In this document: positions 23,109 to 33,240 of the stretch, piece by piece
How positions within the stretch are numbered: the stretch's first letter is position 1
Layout: every line of letters starts with the position of its first letter
Source: Asterella californica
Lineage: Eukaryota > Streptophyta > Marchantiopsida > Marchantiales > Aytoniaceae
Reading direction: 5' to 3'
Length of the DNA stretch: 64,000 nt
Assembly (NCBI GenBank): GCA_036924285.1
Contig: JAYKYS010000009.1
Coordinates: 16,740,001 to 16,804,000, forward strand
Program-made: the position numbers and the translations under genes
The notes under the pieces: generated by a model
Seen by the model: only the letters and a program-made list of their open reading frames with translations
The model's database searches: none
Told to the model about the DNA's origin: nothing

Positions 23109-24576
23109 CTCTCACAACAGTTGCACTCCAACTACAAGGGTATCTCGATTCATAGAACACCGATACAATCTCATAGGATCACCACGACATCTCCACGAAC
23201 AATCTCTGAATTTTCCCCAAGTCCAATGCCCCCACACAGGTCACTCCCCTTTGCTTAAAAGTTTCGAACACAAAACAAGGATAGGTGCAAGCTCCCTAAC
23301 CAAGCAACCCAAGCCTCACGGACCGATGAGGTGGCACACATGCACATCGCATGTTTGGTGCCGTCATACTCATCCACGTGTGGGTCTTCTGGGTGAAAGG
23401 TTCAAATGCATGCACCGTAACGTGTCCCAAAAAGTCGACTAGGCTAGACAGGTAGTCGACTCTACAGGCCAAGGATCGCACTTTGTCACGTTGAGTGCGA
23501 ACCTAACAACCACATGACGTGGATACAACGTAGGTCGCTAAAGTCATATCTACGCCTAGAATACTCCCCAAAGCAATACAAATGTCGCACTGGATACTTT
23601 TCAGCCAGCTGCCGCTAACAACTCGAGACCTAGAGTAGATATCGTTGCCGATACAACTCGGCAGAAAAACCAGCGAACTTTCACACATGATAGTTACATA
23701 TCTACAGCTTAGTCTCCTCTTAAACTTGCCACGTAGGTAGGATACTAGAATCCTTACTTACAGGTCAAATTTCAGGAAGATCTGACGGCTAGATCTTCTC
23801 CCACAATTAACACAAATCCACAGAAACTAACACGCACTTCCAATCTCAGATTCAGGACAGAAGCTTCTTCGATTAAATGAACCGTCCACTTCCACTCCAA
23901 CTTCCTGTGCTAACAATTCAGAAGGTAAACTCACTACACAGGAAATTTGAGTCGATTTGACCGTTCGGATCGTCCTCCATAAATCTGCAAAGTTGCTGCT
24001 CCAGATTGAGAGCTTTCTGCACCCCGTCGTCTTCAAATCGCCATTGCGCTCAATCCGCAGAACATCCGGTGGTGAAATTTGTGGTCAGAGCTTCAGCAAC
24101 TGGCAGACTACAAGCTCATGAAATCTGGTCTCAATCTGACGGCTCAATCACTCAAACTCCTTAATCTTGCAATCGGAAGAGAAAGCTATGTACTCTCATC
24201 ACTCTATGAACTTCAAATCGCCATAACGTATGCCCTGGACCTCCAAATCGAGTGAAATTTGTGGTCAGATTCCTCCTCCCGTCAAGAGCTCTCCGCTCAT
24301 GCCCTCTGATCTCCAAAATCCCTCGTCAAAGTGCCCCGATCCTTCCAGAGCGCACACTTAGGTAGAGGACAAGTTACCTTCACTTTTGGGTGGACCAATG
24401 GGAAGTTAAAGGACTCAACCTTGTCCTTTTCTGCCCCATGGAGACCCCCAGCAGATAATAGAGCATTCTAAGCTCATAAGAGCAATGTTTTAGATCCCAT
24501 AACACCACAACTTCTACAATTGTGTGCAAAACGCACTTATACGGGAAATTTACATACTAACTGGTCCCACAACAGG
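23109..24576. other. Intergenic, repeat-derived; no gene seen
   Basis: No convincing coding frame. A diverged direct repeat occurs at about 24031 and 24207 (CTTCAAATCGCCAT, then GTGAAATTTGTGGTCAGA). The stretch about 24340-24450 (GGACCAATGGGAAG, TTGTCCTTTTCT) resembles about 39160-39225. These may be remains of LTRs belonging to an old element family. Confidence 0.45.
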
Positions 24577-24900
24577 ACAGCGGTTCAGAGATTGAAGCAG
24601 TTGTTATCTTCTCCACCTGTACTTCGTCATGTGAGATATGAGAACGACAAACTAGTGATACTCACGGTCGACACTAGCTCAATAGTCATTGGATGAGCAA
24701 TAGGACAGGATGATGAGGAAAAGAATCAATTTGCAATCAGATTCGAAGCAAAGGTGTTGAGTTAGCGACATAAGAACTGTCCTCATGTGAAGAGATAGTT
24801 ATGGAGAGTAGTTATAGTTACGAAAGCTGAAAAGGACTATTTGTACGGAACGCCAATAGTAGTAAAAATAGATTATTTACCATTGTTAGAGATGATTACA
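24577..24900 (+). pseudogene. Ty3/Gypsy RNase H fragment with stops
   Basis: The plus strand reads LKQLLSSPPVLRH, VILTVDTSSIVIG, stop, AIGQDDEEKNQFAIRFEAK, stop, then HVKR, stop, LWRVV and IDYLPLLEMIT. This is the RNase H domain of the same family as the 21.8 kb fragment, starting at about the same protein position as its end. At least three in-frame stops show it is dead. Confidence 0.8.
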
Positions 24901-25730
24901 ATGATATCTTACTCGCTTCTAAATCTTATCTAGAGCTCCGTCTGCGACCCAAAATGTTCTTGGAGCTCCAACACTCAGCATTTTTCTGAGGAACTGTGGT
25001 CGAACGTCAGATTGGGACCTTGTGATTTAGACCAGTGTTTGACCAGTATCAGTATGCGTCAGATTCATGTCTCAGACTTATGTTTTGGTGCATTTTCAGA
25101 CTCCCCTCCTTAAGTCACCATTCGTCTAGGGGTCCTCTTGGGATAGTTTCTCACGTCTTAATCCAATGTTCCAATTTTGGTTCAGAGAACCACTTAGGGT
25201 ACATATGTTCTTAACTTCTCGACCAAGCCGTTGTGTCCTACTCGCAGAGTTCACAACCTAGCACAAGTCCATAGAGTTTTGTTATTCTCATTTGTGTTCG
25301 ATCTTGAGATTGAGGGTCGTGACACAACATTTGAAGAATTTGAGTTGTATCAATAGCATGTCGTGCATTTATCATGCTGCAGCATGTACACCTTCAGGAG
25401 CAACGTCATCTTGACCAAGAGTTCCTTGAATAGGAGTAGCTTGAACAGCACCACCTTGAGCAACAGCTACACCCTGAACGCTAGCACCATGATCCATCTT
25501 CCTCACTCAATCCTCCAGATCCTCCAAATCAATCACTCCAACGACTCTCAATGGAAGCACCAGATGTCATAGGGAGATTTTTCCCTGGTGCATACTAGAG
25601 GATGCATAGGTTTAGAGGGGGTGGATGTCGTGTCGTGGATCGACTCATATTTAAAAATCTATTTTTGATACTTATCATTATCGCTCCAAAAGTGCTCATA
25701 GGACTAAAAATGAGTTTTTTTACACAACTT
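24901..25730. other. Intergenic, nothing recognised
   Basis: Short open frames only, with no motif that I can place. Confidence 0.4.
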
Positions 25731-26006
25731 CGGATCTTCACTTTCATTACATCAACTGGTAGCGCTCATTGTCAACTTTCCATAAGCACTTCATCTACTT
25801 CATTTGGATGTCTAGTAATGAAGTTACGAAACTCGAAAGGTGGGAAAATCAAGCTAGGCCCTAGCTTACGGATCTTCACTTCCATTACATGAACTGGTAG
25901 AGCTCATTGTTAGCTTTCCGTGCGCACTTCATCTATTTTATTCGAACGCCTAGTGTGTAGTTACAAGGTTCGGAAGATGAGAAAATCAAGCTGGGTTCTA
26001 GCTTAC
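25731..26006. repeat. Tandem repeat, 138-bp unit, two copies
   Basis: CGGATCTTCACTT begins at 25731 and again at 25869. Both units run through ACTTCATCTA and GAAAATCAAGCT to CTAGCTTA. The unit is 46 codons long and the first copy stays open in one plus-strand frame, but nothing else suggests a protein. Confidence 0.8.
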
Positions 26007-26200
26007 TATTACTGATTAGGTATTTGCGATTTCTGGCTCTATACTAAGGATGCAAGGAGTTTGCTTGTTCATTTTCTGTGAAAACCTTCACGTACGCGAC
26101 TGACGAAGGGCAGCTTAAGAGACTAGCTTATTTCTGCGACATGTCGATGGACGGCTTGAGGAATTGGGTGATCCAATGCATGCACGTAAGGTGTCATTGG

Positions 26201-26204
26201 GTTC
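26201..26204. repeat. Target site duplication, left (GTTC)
   Basis: GTTC directly precedes the left LTR and recurs at 35157-35160 directly after the right LTR. It is four bases; extending to five fails (GGTTC against GTTCA). Ty3 elements more often make five. Confidence 0.8.
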
Positions 26205-27119
26205 TGTAAACCCTCCGCGGTCCTAACGATCAACTACCCCCCCGATCTCTCAACCTCCACGATCGTCATCCACGAATCTGCAACATGTCGGGCCTGTCTC
26301 TCACTCAGGGGTCACCTCTGATGGCTTTGATGGAAGCACACCATGAACTTGAAGGGAAAATGCTGAGTTCACTCATTCATACACCCACAAACTTATCAAC
26401 TAAAAATCTCCTTAAACACATCAACTAAAATCCTCCATTATAACGACGTCTCTCAAGTTCTCACATGCTAAAAATATCCCACACTCTCTATATTACTCAA
26501 GTTGTCATTACGACAATGTGAAAACAAGGATGAGGAGCTCTTCTCTACTCCTCTATTTATACATTCTAGGTTTTTACTTTGGTACCCTCCGGTAACTCAG
26601 CCGTAACTACTTTTACCGGGTTTTACTAAGATATTACTTAAGGTAAAAGCATTGATCACATGGGCTTTTTACCTTTTCACATGGGCTTATTCCTTCAAAG
26701 TCAACAACTTCTAGAAGGATTCTGGAATATTCTCAAGGAATCTCGAATTTCCACCCCCCCTCTACACTAGGACCCACTAAAAAGGAAACATGTGGAATCT
26801 CTTCTTGTTTTTAATGCCCACAAAGTCCACAACTTTAATCCAACCACTAATATCAAGTCAAAAAGGAGATAAGGGATACTTTCCACCCCCTTTCTACCTT
26901 TTAGACAAGATGACAAGATAGTAGTGCTCACTCTTTAGCAAATATCTGAATTCTGCCAAAAGTACAGCTAAGTTTAACCATAACTAACTTTTAGCTAGTC
27001 ATGACTAACTTGATATCTCCTAAAAGTACTTTGGCAGCAAATAAACATTCTCAACACTTAGTTAGAACTAAACACCTTACTAATAGACAAACTTCCTATG
27101 TGTAACATAGGTCGTTACA
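26205..27119 (-). repeat. 3' LTR, 915 bp
   Basis: It starts TGTAAACCCT and ends GTCGTTACA on the plus strand, giving TG...CA ends with the short inverted repeat TGTAA/TTACA. It matches 34242-35156 without a difference that I can find. Confidence 0.95.
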
Positions 27120-27129
27120 TTTTACCCCC
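27120..27129 (-). other. Polypurine tract
   Basis: On the minus strand GGGGGTAAAA directly abuts the 3' LTR, the place where plus-strand DNA synthesis is primed in LTR retroelements. It lies three bases after the gag-pol stop codon. Confidence 0.75.
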
Positions 27130-27132
27130 GGA

Positions 27133-30100
27133 CTAAATTTTCGCTCCGTCCTCGGAGTGAAGAGAGAACTTCCGTCGATGAAACAACTTCAACTTGTCAT
27201 GGTTGACCCGATCGAATCTCCTTCCTCCCAGCTCCTGAAGGTCATATGTGAAGTTGCTCCACACCTTATCTACAACAAAAGGACCAAAATATCTCGGAAG
27301 AAACTTCTTCCTAGCCCTCTTGAATCTGATAGCATCATACAACATAACCCAATCTCCGACTTGAAAAGGTTTTACCTCCCTCTTGCCCAACCGTTTGTCG
27401 TAACTCTTCTTTTGATACGCCTGAGCTCGTTCCATCCGGATCATTGCTACCGCTCGGGTCTCTTCCAACTCCATGAGTTGCTCCCTTCTTGATCTGACCA
27501 CGTCTTCTCCTCTCGACCTCTTCAACTTCCGTTGAATAGTTTGAAAAGTATCCAATTCGAATTGGATCGGCAACTTGGACTCCACTCCATAAACCAGTCG
27601 AAATGGGGAGTACCCAGTAGAAGTCTTTGTTGTCGTTCGATACTCCCATAAGATGGCATGTAGTCTCTTATCCCAAGTATGTTTCGCAGTCTCAACACCA
27701 GCATCTTTGGCGAGCATCATACAAAGTGTAAGATTGGTCTTCTCCGCAAGACCATTAGAATTTGGTTTGTATGAGGTCGTTACTCGTGGCTTGATAGAAA
27801 AGTGTTGTAGCATAGCAGTAGTCATGCTCCCTACAAACTCTCCTCCTCTATCCGAGACCAACTCTAACGGACATCCAAATCTGGTGATGATCCTCTCCCA
27901 TAAGAATCTACCGACTTCTGTTTCATTGGTCTCTCTCAAAGGTCTAGCCTCTACCCACTTGGTACAATAGTCAGTGGCGACTACAATGTATCTATTTCCT
28001 CGAGGTGTCTTATTGAGAGGACCTACAAAGTCAATACCCCACTTCTCAAATGGTCCTAATATTGGAATTGATCTTAACGGAGGTGTTCTAGTAGACTTCA
28101 GAGCAAATGCTTGACATACATCGCAAGTTTTGCAATAGTCTAAACACTCCTTGAAAATCCCTCTCCATTGATAACCCGCATCCAAAATCTTGAAAGCTGT
28201 TATCTTACCAGCAAAGTGACCTCCGCAAACAGTGCCATCGTGAAACTCGTGCATCAACTTGAACGCCTCATTCTGACCAACTGCTCTCCTTAGTAAGCCA
28301 TCTGCTCCTTGATGAAATAGAATTCCCTCCACCATGGTGTAAGGTTTGCATCTCTTGATCAACGCGTTACGTTCTCGGGTATGCATACCTTCTGGAAAAG
28401 AGCCATCTGTAAGGAAACTCCAGATTTCCTTGTACTCGTCCGGTATCTCCTCAATGCTTGTGATGGTCATCAGATGCTCGTCTGGAAATGAATCATCAAA
28501 CGGTTCTTCTCCCTCATCATCATAAGCCCTCGACAAAAGATCAGCATTCGCATGCTTTTTCCCTGGTCTATCTTCGATCACATAATCGTATTCTGTTAGA
28601 AGGATCTTCCAACGAGCAATACGACCTTCGGCATTAGGCTTATTAAAGATATATTTTAAAGCCTTGTGATCTGTGACTATGGAAAATTTCCCTCCTAGCA
28701 AGTAGTGTCGAAATTTCTTCAATCCAAAGATCACCGCTAATCCTTCTCGTTCAGTCACGGAGTAATTCTTCTCCGCTGGAACCATCTGCCTACTAGCATA
28801 AGCTATAGGATGATCATGCCCATCTCCATCTAGCTGACTTAATGTACATCCGATTGCTACATTGGAGGCATCCGTATACAGAATAAATGCTTTACTCCAC
28901 TCAGGTTTAGCAAGTATAGGAGCTGTCACTAATGCCTTTTTCAGCTCCTCAAATGCTTCCTTTGCCTTCTGATCATGCACTATCAAGTCAAAATCAACTC
29001 CCTTCTTCATGTACATAGTCAAAGCTATTGCTTTGTTTGAGAAGGAAAAGACAAACCTACGATAATATCCAACCATGCCAAGAAACTGCCTCAACTTTGT
29101 CAAGTTGATCGGAAATGGAAGATCCACAATCTTCTTCACCTTCTCAGGATCTACCGCAATCCCATTCTTGGAAATGATGTGCCCTAACAGCAGACCTTCT
29201 TCGCAGCCAAAGATGCACTTCTCTGGATTTAGAGAAGCGTTGGCTTGCTCCAACCGCTGCAAAACTTTGATCACATGATCAAAGTGGTCCTCCTTTCGTC
29301 CGTACACACAGAAATCGTCAATGAAATCCCGAACAAACTTCCCTATGAATGGTTCAAACACCTTGTTCATGAACCTCTGAAACGTGGCCGGAGCATTACA
29401 CAGTCCGAATGGCATCACTCGAAATGCAAATGTTCCCCAAGGAGTAGTGAAAGTAGTCAACTGCTGGTACTCCTGTGCTATCTTGATCTGGTTGTATCCA
29501 CTATAACCATCACCAAAGCTGTACCACTCATGACCGGCAACTTCCTCCAAAATCTCATCTATAAATGGTAGAGGATAATAGTCCTTCTTGGTAACTGCAT
29601 TCAGCTTCTTATAGTCTATGCACACTCGCAGCTTACCATTCTTCTTCTTGACAATCACAATGGGTGAAACCCATTCTGAGTTCTCCACCTCATAGATGAA
29701 ACTCGCCTCCTTCAACTTGTCTATCTCCTCCTTGACCATCATTGCCGTTGTAGGATTGACCCTTCTCTGCTTCTGTCGAACTGGTCTTGCGTTCTCCTCC
29801 AATTCGATTCGATGAGTCTCGAGGGTCACCTCCTTCAAATCCTTGTAGCTGAAAGCAAACACATGGATATATTTTCGAAATATATCTAGGAATCTACTTT
29901 TCTCTTCTTGAGTGACATTGATACCAAACTTCAGGGTAGAGAGTCTTCTCACAATCTCTGCCTCACTCAACTCTTCTTTGTCAGGATCTTTCTCCACTGC
30001 TGGTCGAGGCAACAAGTCAATAGCACTAAGCTGATGTACTGATTCGTCTCGACCAAATCCTTCGTCCTCAGACGAGGATTCTTGATCGTAAGAATCGCCG

Positions 30101-32019
30101 GTATCTACTTCTGAGACACTCTGATCGTCCTCCGTATCAGATTCCCAGTAGTCACTAGTGGGTCTATCAGAGTCAGAAGTCACAACTCCAACACCCGAGA
30201 GAGGAACTATCACTCTATGATCTCTAGGCCCAATCCGTAAGTATCCCTTGTGCCACCTATCCGTGGTGCGCACAGCTCTCAACCAAGGCCTACCTAGGAG
30301 CAAATCATAACTAGAGTCCTTTAACACTTGAAAGGACATCAATGTTTGAACTCCCATCACAGACACGACCACCTTCTCTAACACACCAAGAGGTCTTACC
30401 CGTTGCTTGTTAGCCATCCCCACGACAATGCTAGCCGGGCGAGTTGGTTCCATCCCCAACTTCTTCATCAACCTCTCCGATATGGCGTTGACAGCCGATC
30501 CTCCATCCACCAATACGTCAGAGACGTAGTGACCATTCAACCGGACTTCAATCTTTGAAGCCCTAGTGCATACCTCTGAAGCATGCACATCCACCACACC
30601 AACTCCCACTGACTTTGATGTCTTGCTCTTGGGTTTCTTCTTCTTGCTTCTCTTAGAACTCAGTCCTCCTCTGAGTTCTCTTCGTAAGCTTGGATTAAGT
30701 GCGATCAGTTGTCCAACAGTGATGTTGGCTTTCTGAGCACCCACATCTTCAACCACATCATATCCCGCTTGGGAAGATGAAATGGTGAAATCCGCCATCC
30801 CCAGCTTCCTTCTTGGCTCCCTTGGTGTACTCGAAATATTACTCGAACGAGTACTTCTACTTGTTGACTCCTCCATGAAAACCGGTTCATCAGAAAATCG
30901 AGTTCTTTTCCTTTCTTGAGCTAAAAGCTCCACCGGTGCATGAGAAGAGTTTGAACTCTCTCCTTTCTCGTAGATGGGATCTCGCACGACATCGATAGTA
31001 GCCACCCCCTTGTCTCGTCCTTGTGATGGATTTCCTCCACCCACATTCATTCTGACAGCTTCGGCACTTCTTGCTCCGTTGTTAGGACAATTTCGCTGAA
31101 AATGAGAACCTCCACACGTCCAACAAGTGATTCCTCCAAAGTTACCTTGGTTGCCTCCAAAGTTACCTTGATTTCCTCGGTTGGGATTGTTGTCGTAACC
31201 TCTTTGACCTCCTCCTCCACCTTTGTTCCTCCATTCTCGTAACTGTACCACGTTTATCTTGAGATCCGCAAGAGTGTCAGTGATGCTCTTCAGCTCGGCA
31301 TGAAAATCAGAGGTGGCAGTAGACATCGTTGTTGGGACAAACGGTCTTGGCACCACCGTTGGAGTAGGAGCTGACGTTGAAGCAATCACCAATTGTGATG
31401 GTGCAGGTGCGATCGTTGTGGCTACACCAGGAGTCGGAGTTGACACCAGAGCAGCATGATGAGGTTGGATGATATCTCCTTCATCCAAACTCTCTTCCAT
31501 ATTTGTCGCTATCTTGATGGCCTCCGCTTTGGTTGCTGGCTTCTCGTACCTCACTTGGGTTCGAATTGAAGGTCTCAACCCTCCCACCAAGTTCTTGGTC
31601 AGCACTGCTCCAATCCCCGCCATCGTTAGTTCCACATTGTCTCCACTCTTCCGTAGGACCGTCCGAAACCGTTGCTCCAACTTATCCACCCTTTCGGCAT
31701 ATTGCCGAACTTTCTCGTCATCCCGTTGCTTCAAATGAGTAAGCTCCACCATGAGCTTCTCATAGCTCTCTTCTGGAAGAAACTCTTCGATGAGTGCGTT
31801 ACTCAATGTCTCCCATGTATCCTCAATTGCACCAGGTGTCTTGTTCTTCACTCGGTCTTCATACCATGTGAGAGCAAAATCTTCTAAAAACTCTGGCAGT
31901 AACAACACCCATTCTTCCTTCCTTCTCACGTTGTTTCCGATGCAACCCCTTTTGAAGTCTCGAACAAACGGTTCTACATCTTCATTGTCCTTCCCATGAA
32001 ACACGGGTAGCTTTCCCAT
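27133..32019 (-). CDS. gag-pol: Gag-Pol polyprotein, 1628 residues
   Basis: A single open frame carries the structural and enzymatic proteins for cytoplasmic particle assembly, reverse transcription and integration. Visible domains: Gag capsid-like region from about residue 5; zinc knuckle 299-311 (CWTCGGSHFQRNC, a CX2CX3HX4C form one residue shorter than usual); protease around residue 505 (VDGGSAVN, D-G-G in place of D-S/T-G); RT about 750-960 with FIDDF near 900 (the YxDD site, F for Y) and LRQFLGMVGYYRRF; RNase H with YTDAS near 1047; integrase zinc domain near 1263-1300 (H-x-H, C-x2-C) and DDE residues near 1331, 1391 and 1427 (GIDFVGP, SDRGGEF, NGLAEKTN); a GPF module near 1585. The start chosen is the first ATG, directly before the Gag motif LPVFHG. 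There is no frameshift or stop between gag and pol. RT, RNase H and integrase assignments are certain; host is inferred. Confidence 0.95.
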   Translation of the reverse strand: MGKLPVFHGKDNEDVEPFVRDFKRGCIGNNVRRKEEWVLLLPEFLEDFALTWYEDRVKNKTPGAIEDTWETLSNALIEEFLPEESYEKLMVELTHLKQRDDEKVRQYAERVDKLEQRFRTVLRKSGDNVELTMAGIGAVLTKNLVGGLRPSIRTQVRYEKPATKAEAIKIATNMEESLDEGDIIQPHHAALVSTPTPGVATTIAPAPSQLVIASTSAPTPTVVPRPFVPTTMSTATSDFHAELKSITDTLADLKINVVQLREWRNKGGGGGQRGYDNNPNRGNQGNFGGNQGNFGGITCWTCGGSHFQRNCPNNGARSAEAVRMNVGGGNPSQGRDKGVATIDVVRDPIYEKGESSNSSHAPVELLAQERKRTRFSDEPVFMEESTSRSTRSSNISSTPREPRRKLGMADFTISSSQAGYDVVEDVGAQKANITVGQLIALNPSLRRELRGGLSSKRSKKKKPKSKTSKSVGVGVVDVHASEVCTRASKIEVRLNGHYVSDVLVDGGSAVNAISERLMKKLGMEPTRPASIVVGMANKQRVRPLGVLEKVVVSVMGVQTLMSFQVLKDSSYDLLLGRPWLRAVRTTDRWHKGYLRIGPRDHRVIVPLSGVGVVTSDSDRPTSDYWESDTEDDQSVSEVDTGDSYDQESSSEDEGFGRDESVHQLSAIDLLPRPAVEKDPDKEELSEAEIVRRLSTLKFGINVTQEEKSRFLDIFRKYIHVFAFSYKDLKEVTLETHRIELEENARPVRQKQRRVNPTTAMMVKEEIDKLKEASFIYEVENSEWVSPIVIVKKKNGKLRVCIDYKKLNAVTKKDYYPLPFIDEILEEVAGHEWYSFGDGYSGYNQIKIAQEYQQLTTFTTPWGTFAFRVMPFGLCNAPATFQRFMNKVFEPFIGKFVRDFIDDFCVYGRKEDHFDHVIKVLQRLEQANASLNPEKCIFGCEEGLLLGHIISKNGIAVDPEKVKKIVDLPFPINLTKLRQFLGMVGYYRRFVFSFSNKAIALTMYMKKGVDFDLIVHDQKAKEAFEELKKALVTAPILAKPEWSKAFILYTDASNVAIGCTLSQLDGDGHDHPIAYASRQMVPAEKNYSVTEREGLAVIFGLKKFRHYLLGGKFSIVTDHKALKYIFNKPNAEGRIARWKILLTEYDYVIEDRPGKKHANADLLSRAYDDEGEEPFDDSFPDEHLMTITSIEEIPDEYKEIWSFLTDGSFPEGMHTRERNALIKRCKPYTMVEGILFHQGADGLLRRAVGQNEAFKLMHEFHDGTVCGGHFAGKITAFKILDAGYQWRGIFKECLDYCKTCDVCQAFALKSTRTPPLRSIPILGPFEKWGIDFVGPLNKTPRGNRYIVVATDYCTKWVEARPLRETNETEVGRFLWERIITRFGCPLELVSDRGGEFVGSMTTAMLQHFSIKPRVTTSYKPNSNGLAEKTNLTLCMMLAKDAGVETAKHTWDKRLHAILWEYRTTTKTSTGYSPFRLVYGVESKLPIQFELDTFQTIQRKLKRSRGEDVVRSRREQLMELEETRAVAMIRMERAQAYQKKSYDKRLGKREVKPFQVGDWVMLYDAIRFKRARKKFLPRYFGPFVVDKVWSNFTYDLQELGGRRFDRVNHDKLKLFHRRKFSLHSEDGAKI

Positions 32020-32232
32020 CTTGTAACTACTCTTTCTACTCTTCTAATCGTCGTGTAATAACTACTCGCTAAAAGAGTACGAACATCACCAATTCCATTC
32101 GCGAATAATCTACCATAGGTAAAATGAAAGGAAATGGTTGTAACAACACCTCTTGTGCCATCTCTTCCCCCAAGGTAATCATGAGTCTGAGTCGCATCAC
32201 CGCCTTCTCCACCATCCGAATGACGATCTCCA

Positions 32233-32724
32233 TCACAACTCAGCCGAGTCCTCCTTTGAAGTCGACAACTTCTCCGTCTCAGCTCTTTGAGTCTCGTCCA
32301 ACTTCTCGACTACGGACGTAAGTAGGGCGGCCACATCGACGCACTTGTGTCCTCTTGATAGATCACCCACTCCACAACTTGGACAAGGATCTTCTCCTAG
32401 AAGATGAATTGGCGCTGGTGACGATGGACCCACTCGAAGACTTAAATCCGTAAACTCCCGCTTCCCTTTAGCTCTCTCGGTTCTGATTCTAGTTGGACAA
32501 TTCACTACTTTATGTCCCAACCCTCTACAGAAATAACACCACAAGTCGGTTTCTACTCTTCTTCTCGGAGATTCTACTTGAGGTTTTGCACTAGGGTTCT
32601 CAAACTCAACGATAACCTCTTTCGAGCTCTCTCCGACGCTTACTATGACATCTAAACCTTGAGGAAGGTTTCTAAGTCTAACTTTCCAATCTTTCGAACT
32701 TCCACTCATGTTGCACCTTCTCAA
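32233..32724 (-). CDS. Element ORF B with CCHC zinc knuckle, 163 residues
   Basis: This is the second of two extra ORFs between the leader and gag-pol. It has a nucleic-acid-binding zinc knuckle at residues 63-76 (CYFCRGLGHKVVNC, canonical CX2CX4HX4C) and a second Cys/His cluster at 114-128 (CPSCGVGDLSRGHKC). The N-terminal part (KVRLRNLPQGLDVIVSVGE) is not recognised and the C-terminus is a charged helix. A role in RNA binding or packaging is inference. It is in the same frame as ORF A and gag-pol, with 213 bases and several stops before gag-pol. A 54-codon frame starts in the overlap TGATG at its stop. It could be a displaced or duplicated Gag nucleocapsid. Confidence 0.75.
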   Translation of the reverse strand: MRRCNMSGSSKDWKVRLRNLPQGLDVIVSVGESSKEVIVEFENPSAKPQVESPRRRVETDLWCYFCRGLGHKVVNCPTRIRTERAKGKREFTDLSLRVGPSSPAPIHLLGEDPCPSCGVGDLSRGHKCVDVAALLTSVVEKLDETQRAETEKLSTSKEDSAEL

Positions 32725-32847
32725 CCATTAATTGGACAAAATATCGTAGAGGAAAATAATTCTACATCACTTTCTTAACTCTTCCGAGCTTTATATTAGA
32801 AATCGTGTATTATACATGCTATACACGAAATAAAATCCACTCTAAAA

Positions 32848-33165
32848 TTAACTATCGAAGATATGATCCTCATCACCCTCGTTTGTACTCATCACAACAG
32901 ACATCTTGAACTCACTCTTATAAGGATCCAACTCTACTTCACCAGGAGCATTCGTGGCCTCCACAGTGAATGATGCTTTCATCTCGACTTTCTTCAAATC
33001 TGCGCCCATGGTCGCGGAAGCTTCTTGGTATAGGGTAAAGAGGGCACCCCAAGTAGTATAGATAAGTGTTCGCAACTCATCTACACTTAACTTTGGCTTC
33101 TCCGACTCCGTTCGAACTCCTAAACGTCTCTTCTTCCACCTCGGCACCCGAACTGGATTCCCCAT
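32848..33165 (-). CDS. Element ORF A, 105 residues, unknown
   Basis: I do not recognise this protein. It is the first ORF after the leader of the complete Ty3 element. It begins with a basic MGNPVRVPRWKKRRLG, has a hydrophobic centre (LRTLIYTTWGALFTLYQEAS), and ends acidic. There is no zinc motif, signal peptide or clear membrane segment. It lies 123 bases upstream of ORF B in the same frame. Position, upstream of gag and after the primer site, recalls the extra ORF1 of plant Tat/Ogre elements, but I see no sequence likeness that would prove it. Confidence 0.55.
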   Translation of the reverse strand: MGNPVRVPRWKKRRLGVRTESEKPKLSVDELRTLIYTTWGALFTLYQEASATMGADLKKVEMKASFTVEATNAPGEVELDPYKSEFKMSVVMSTNEGDEDHIFDS

Positions 33166-33240
33166 GAAGTATCTTCAAGACCTCCTTGTATGCCGAAACG
33201 TATATCTCTTAGTTGGTAAGAGATCTCTCCAAGATTTTTG

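Noticed and set aside
27157..27970. Plus-strand frames of about 105-111 codons inside the retrotransposon
   Set aside because: Complement of the integrase region; no independent evidence.
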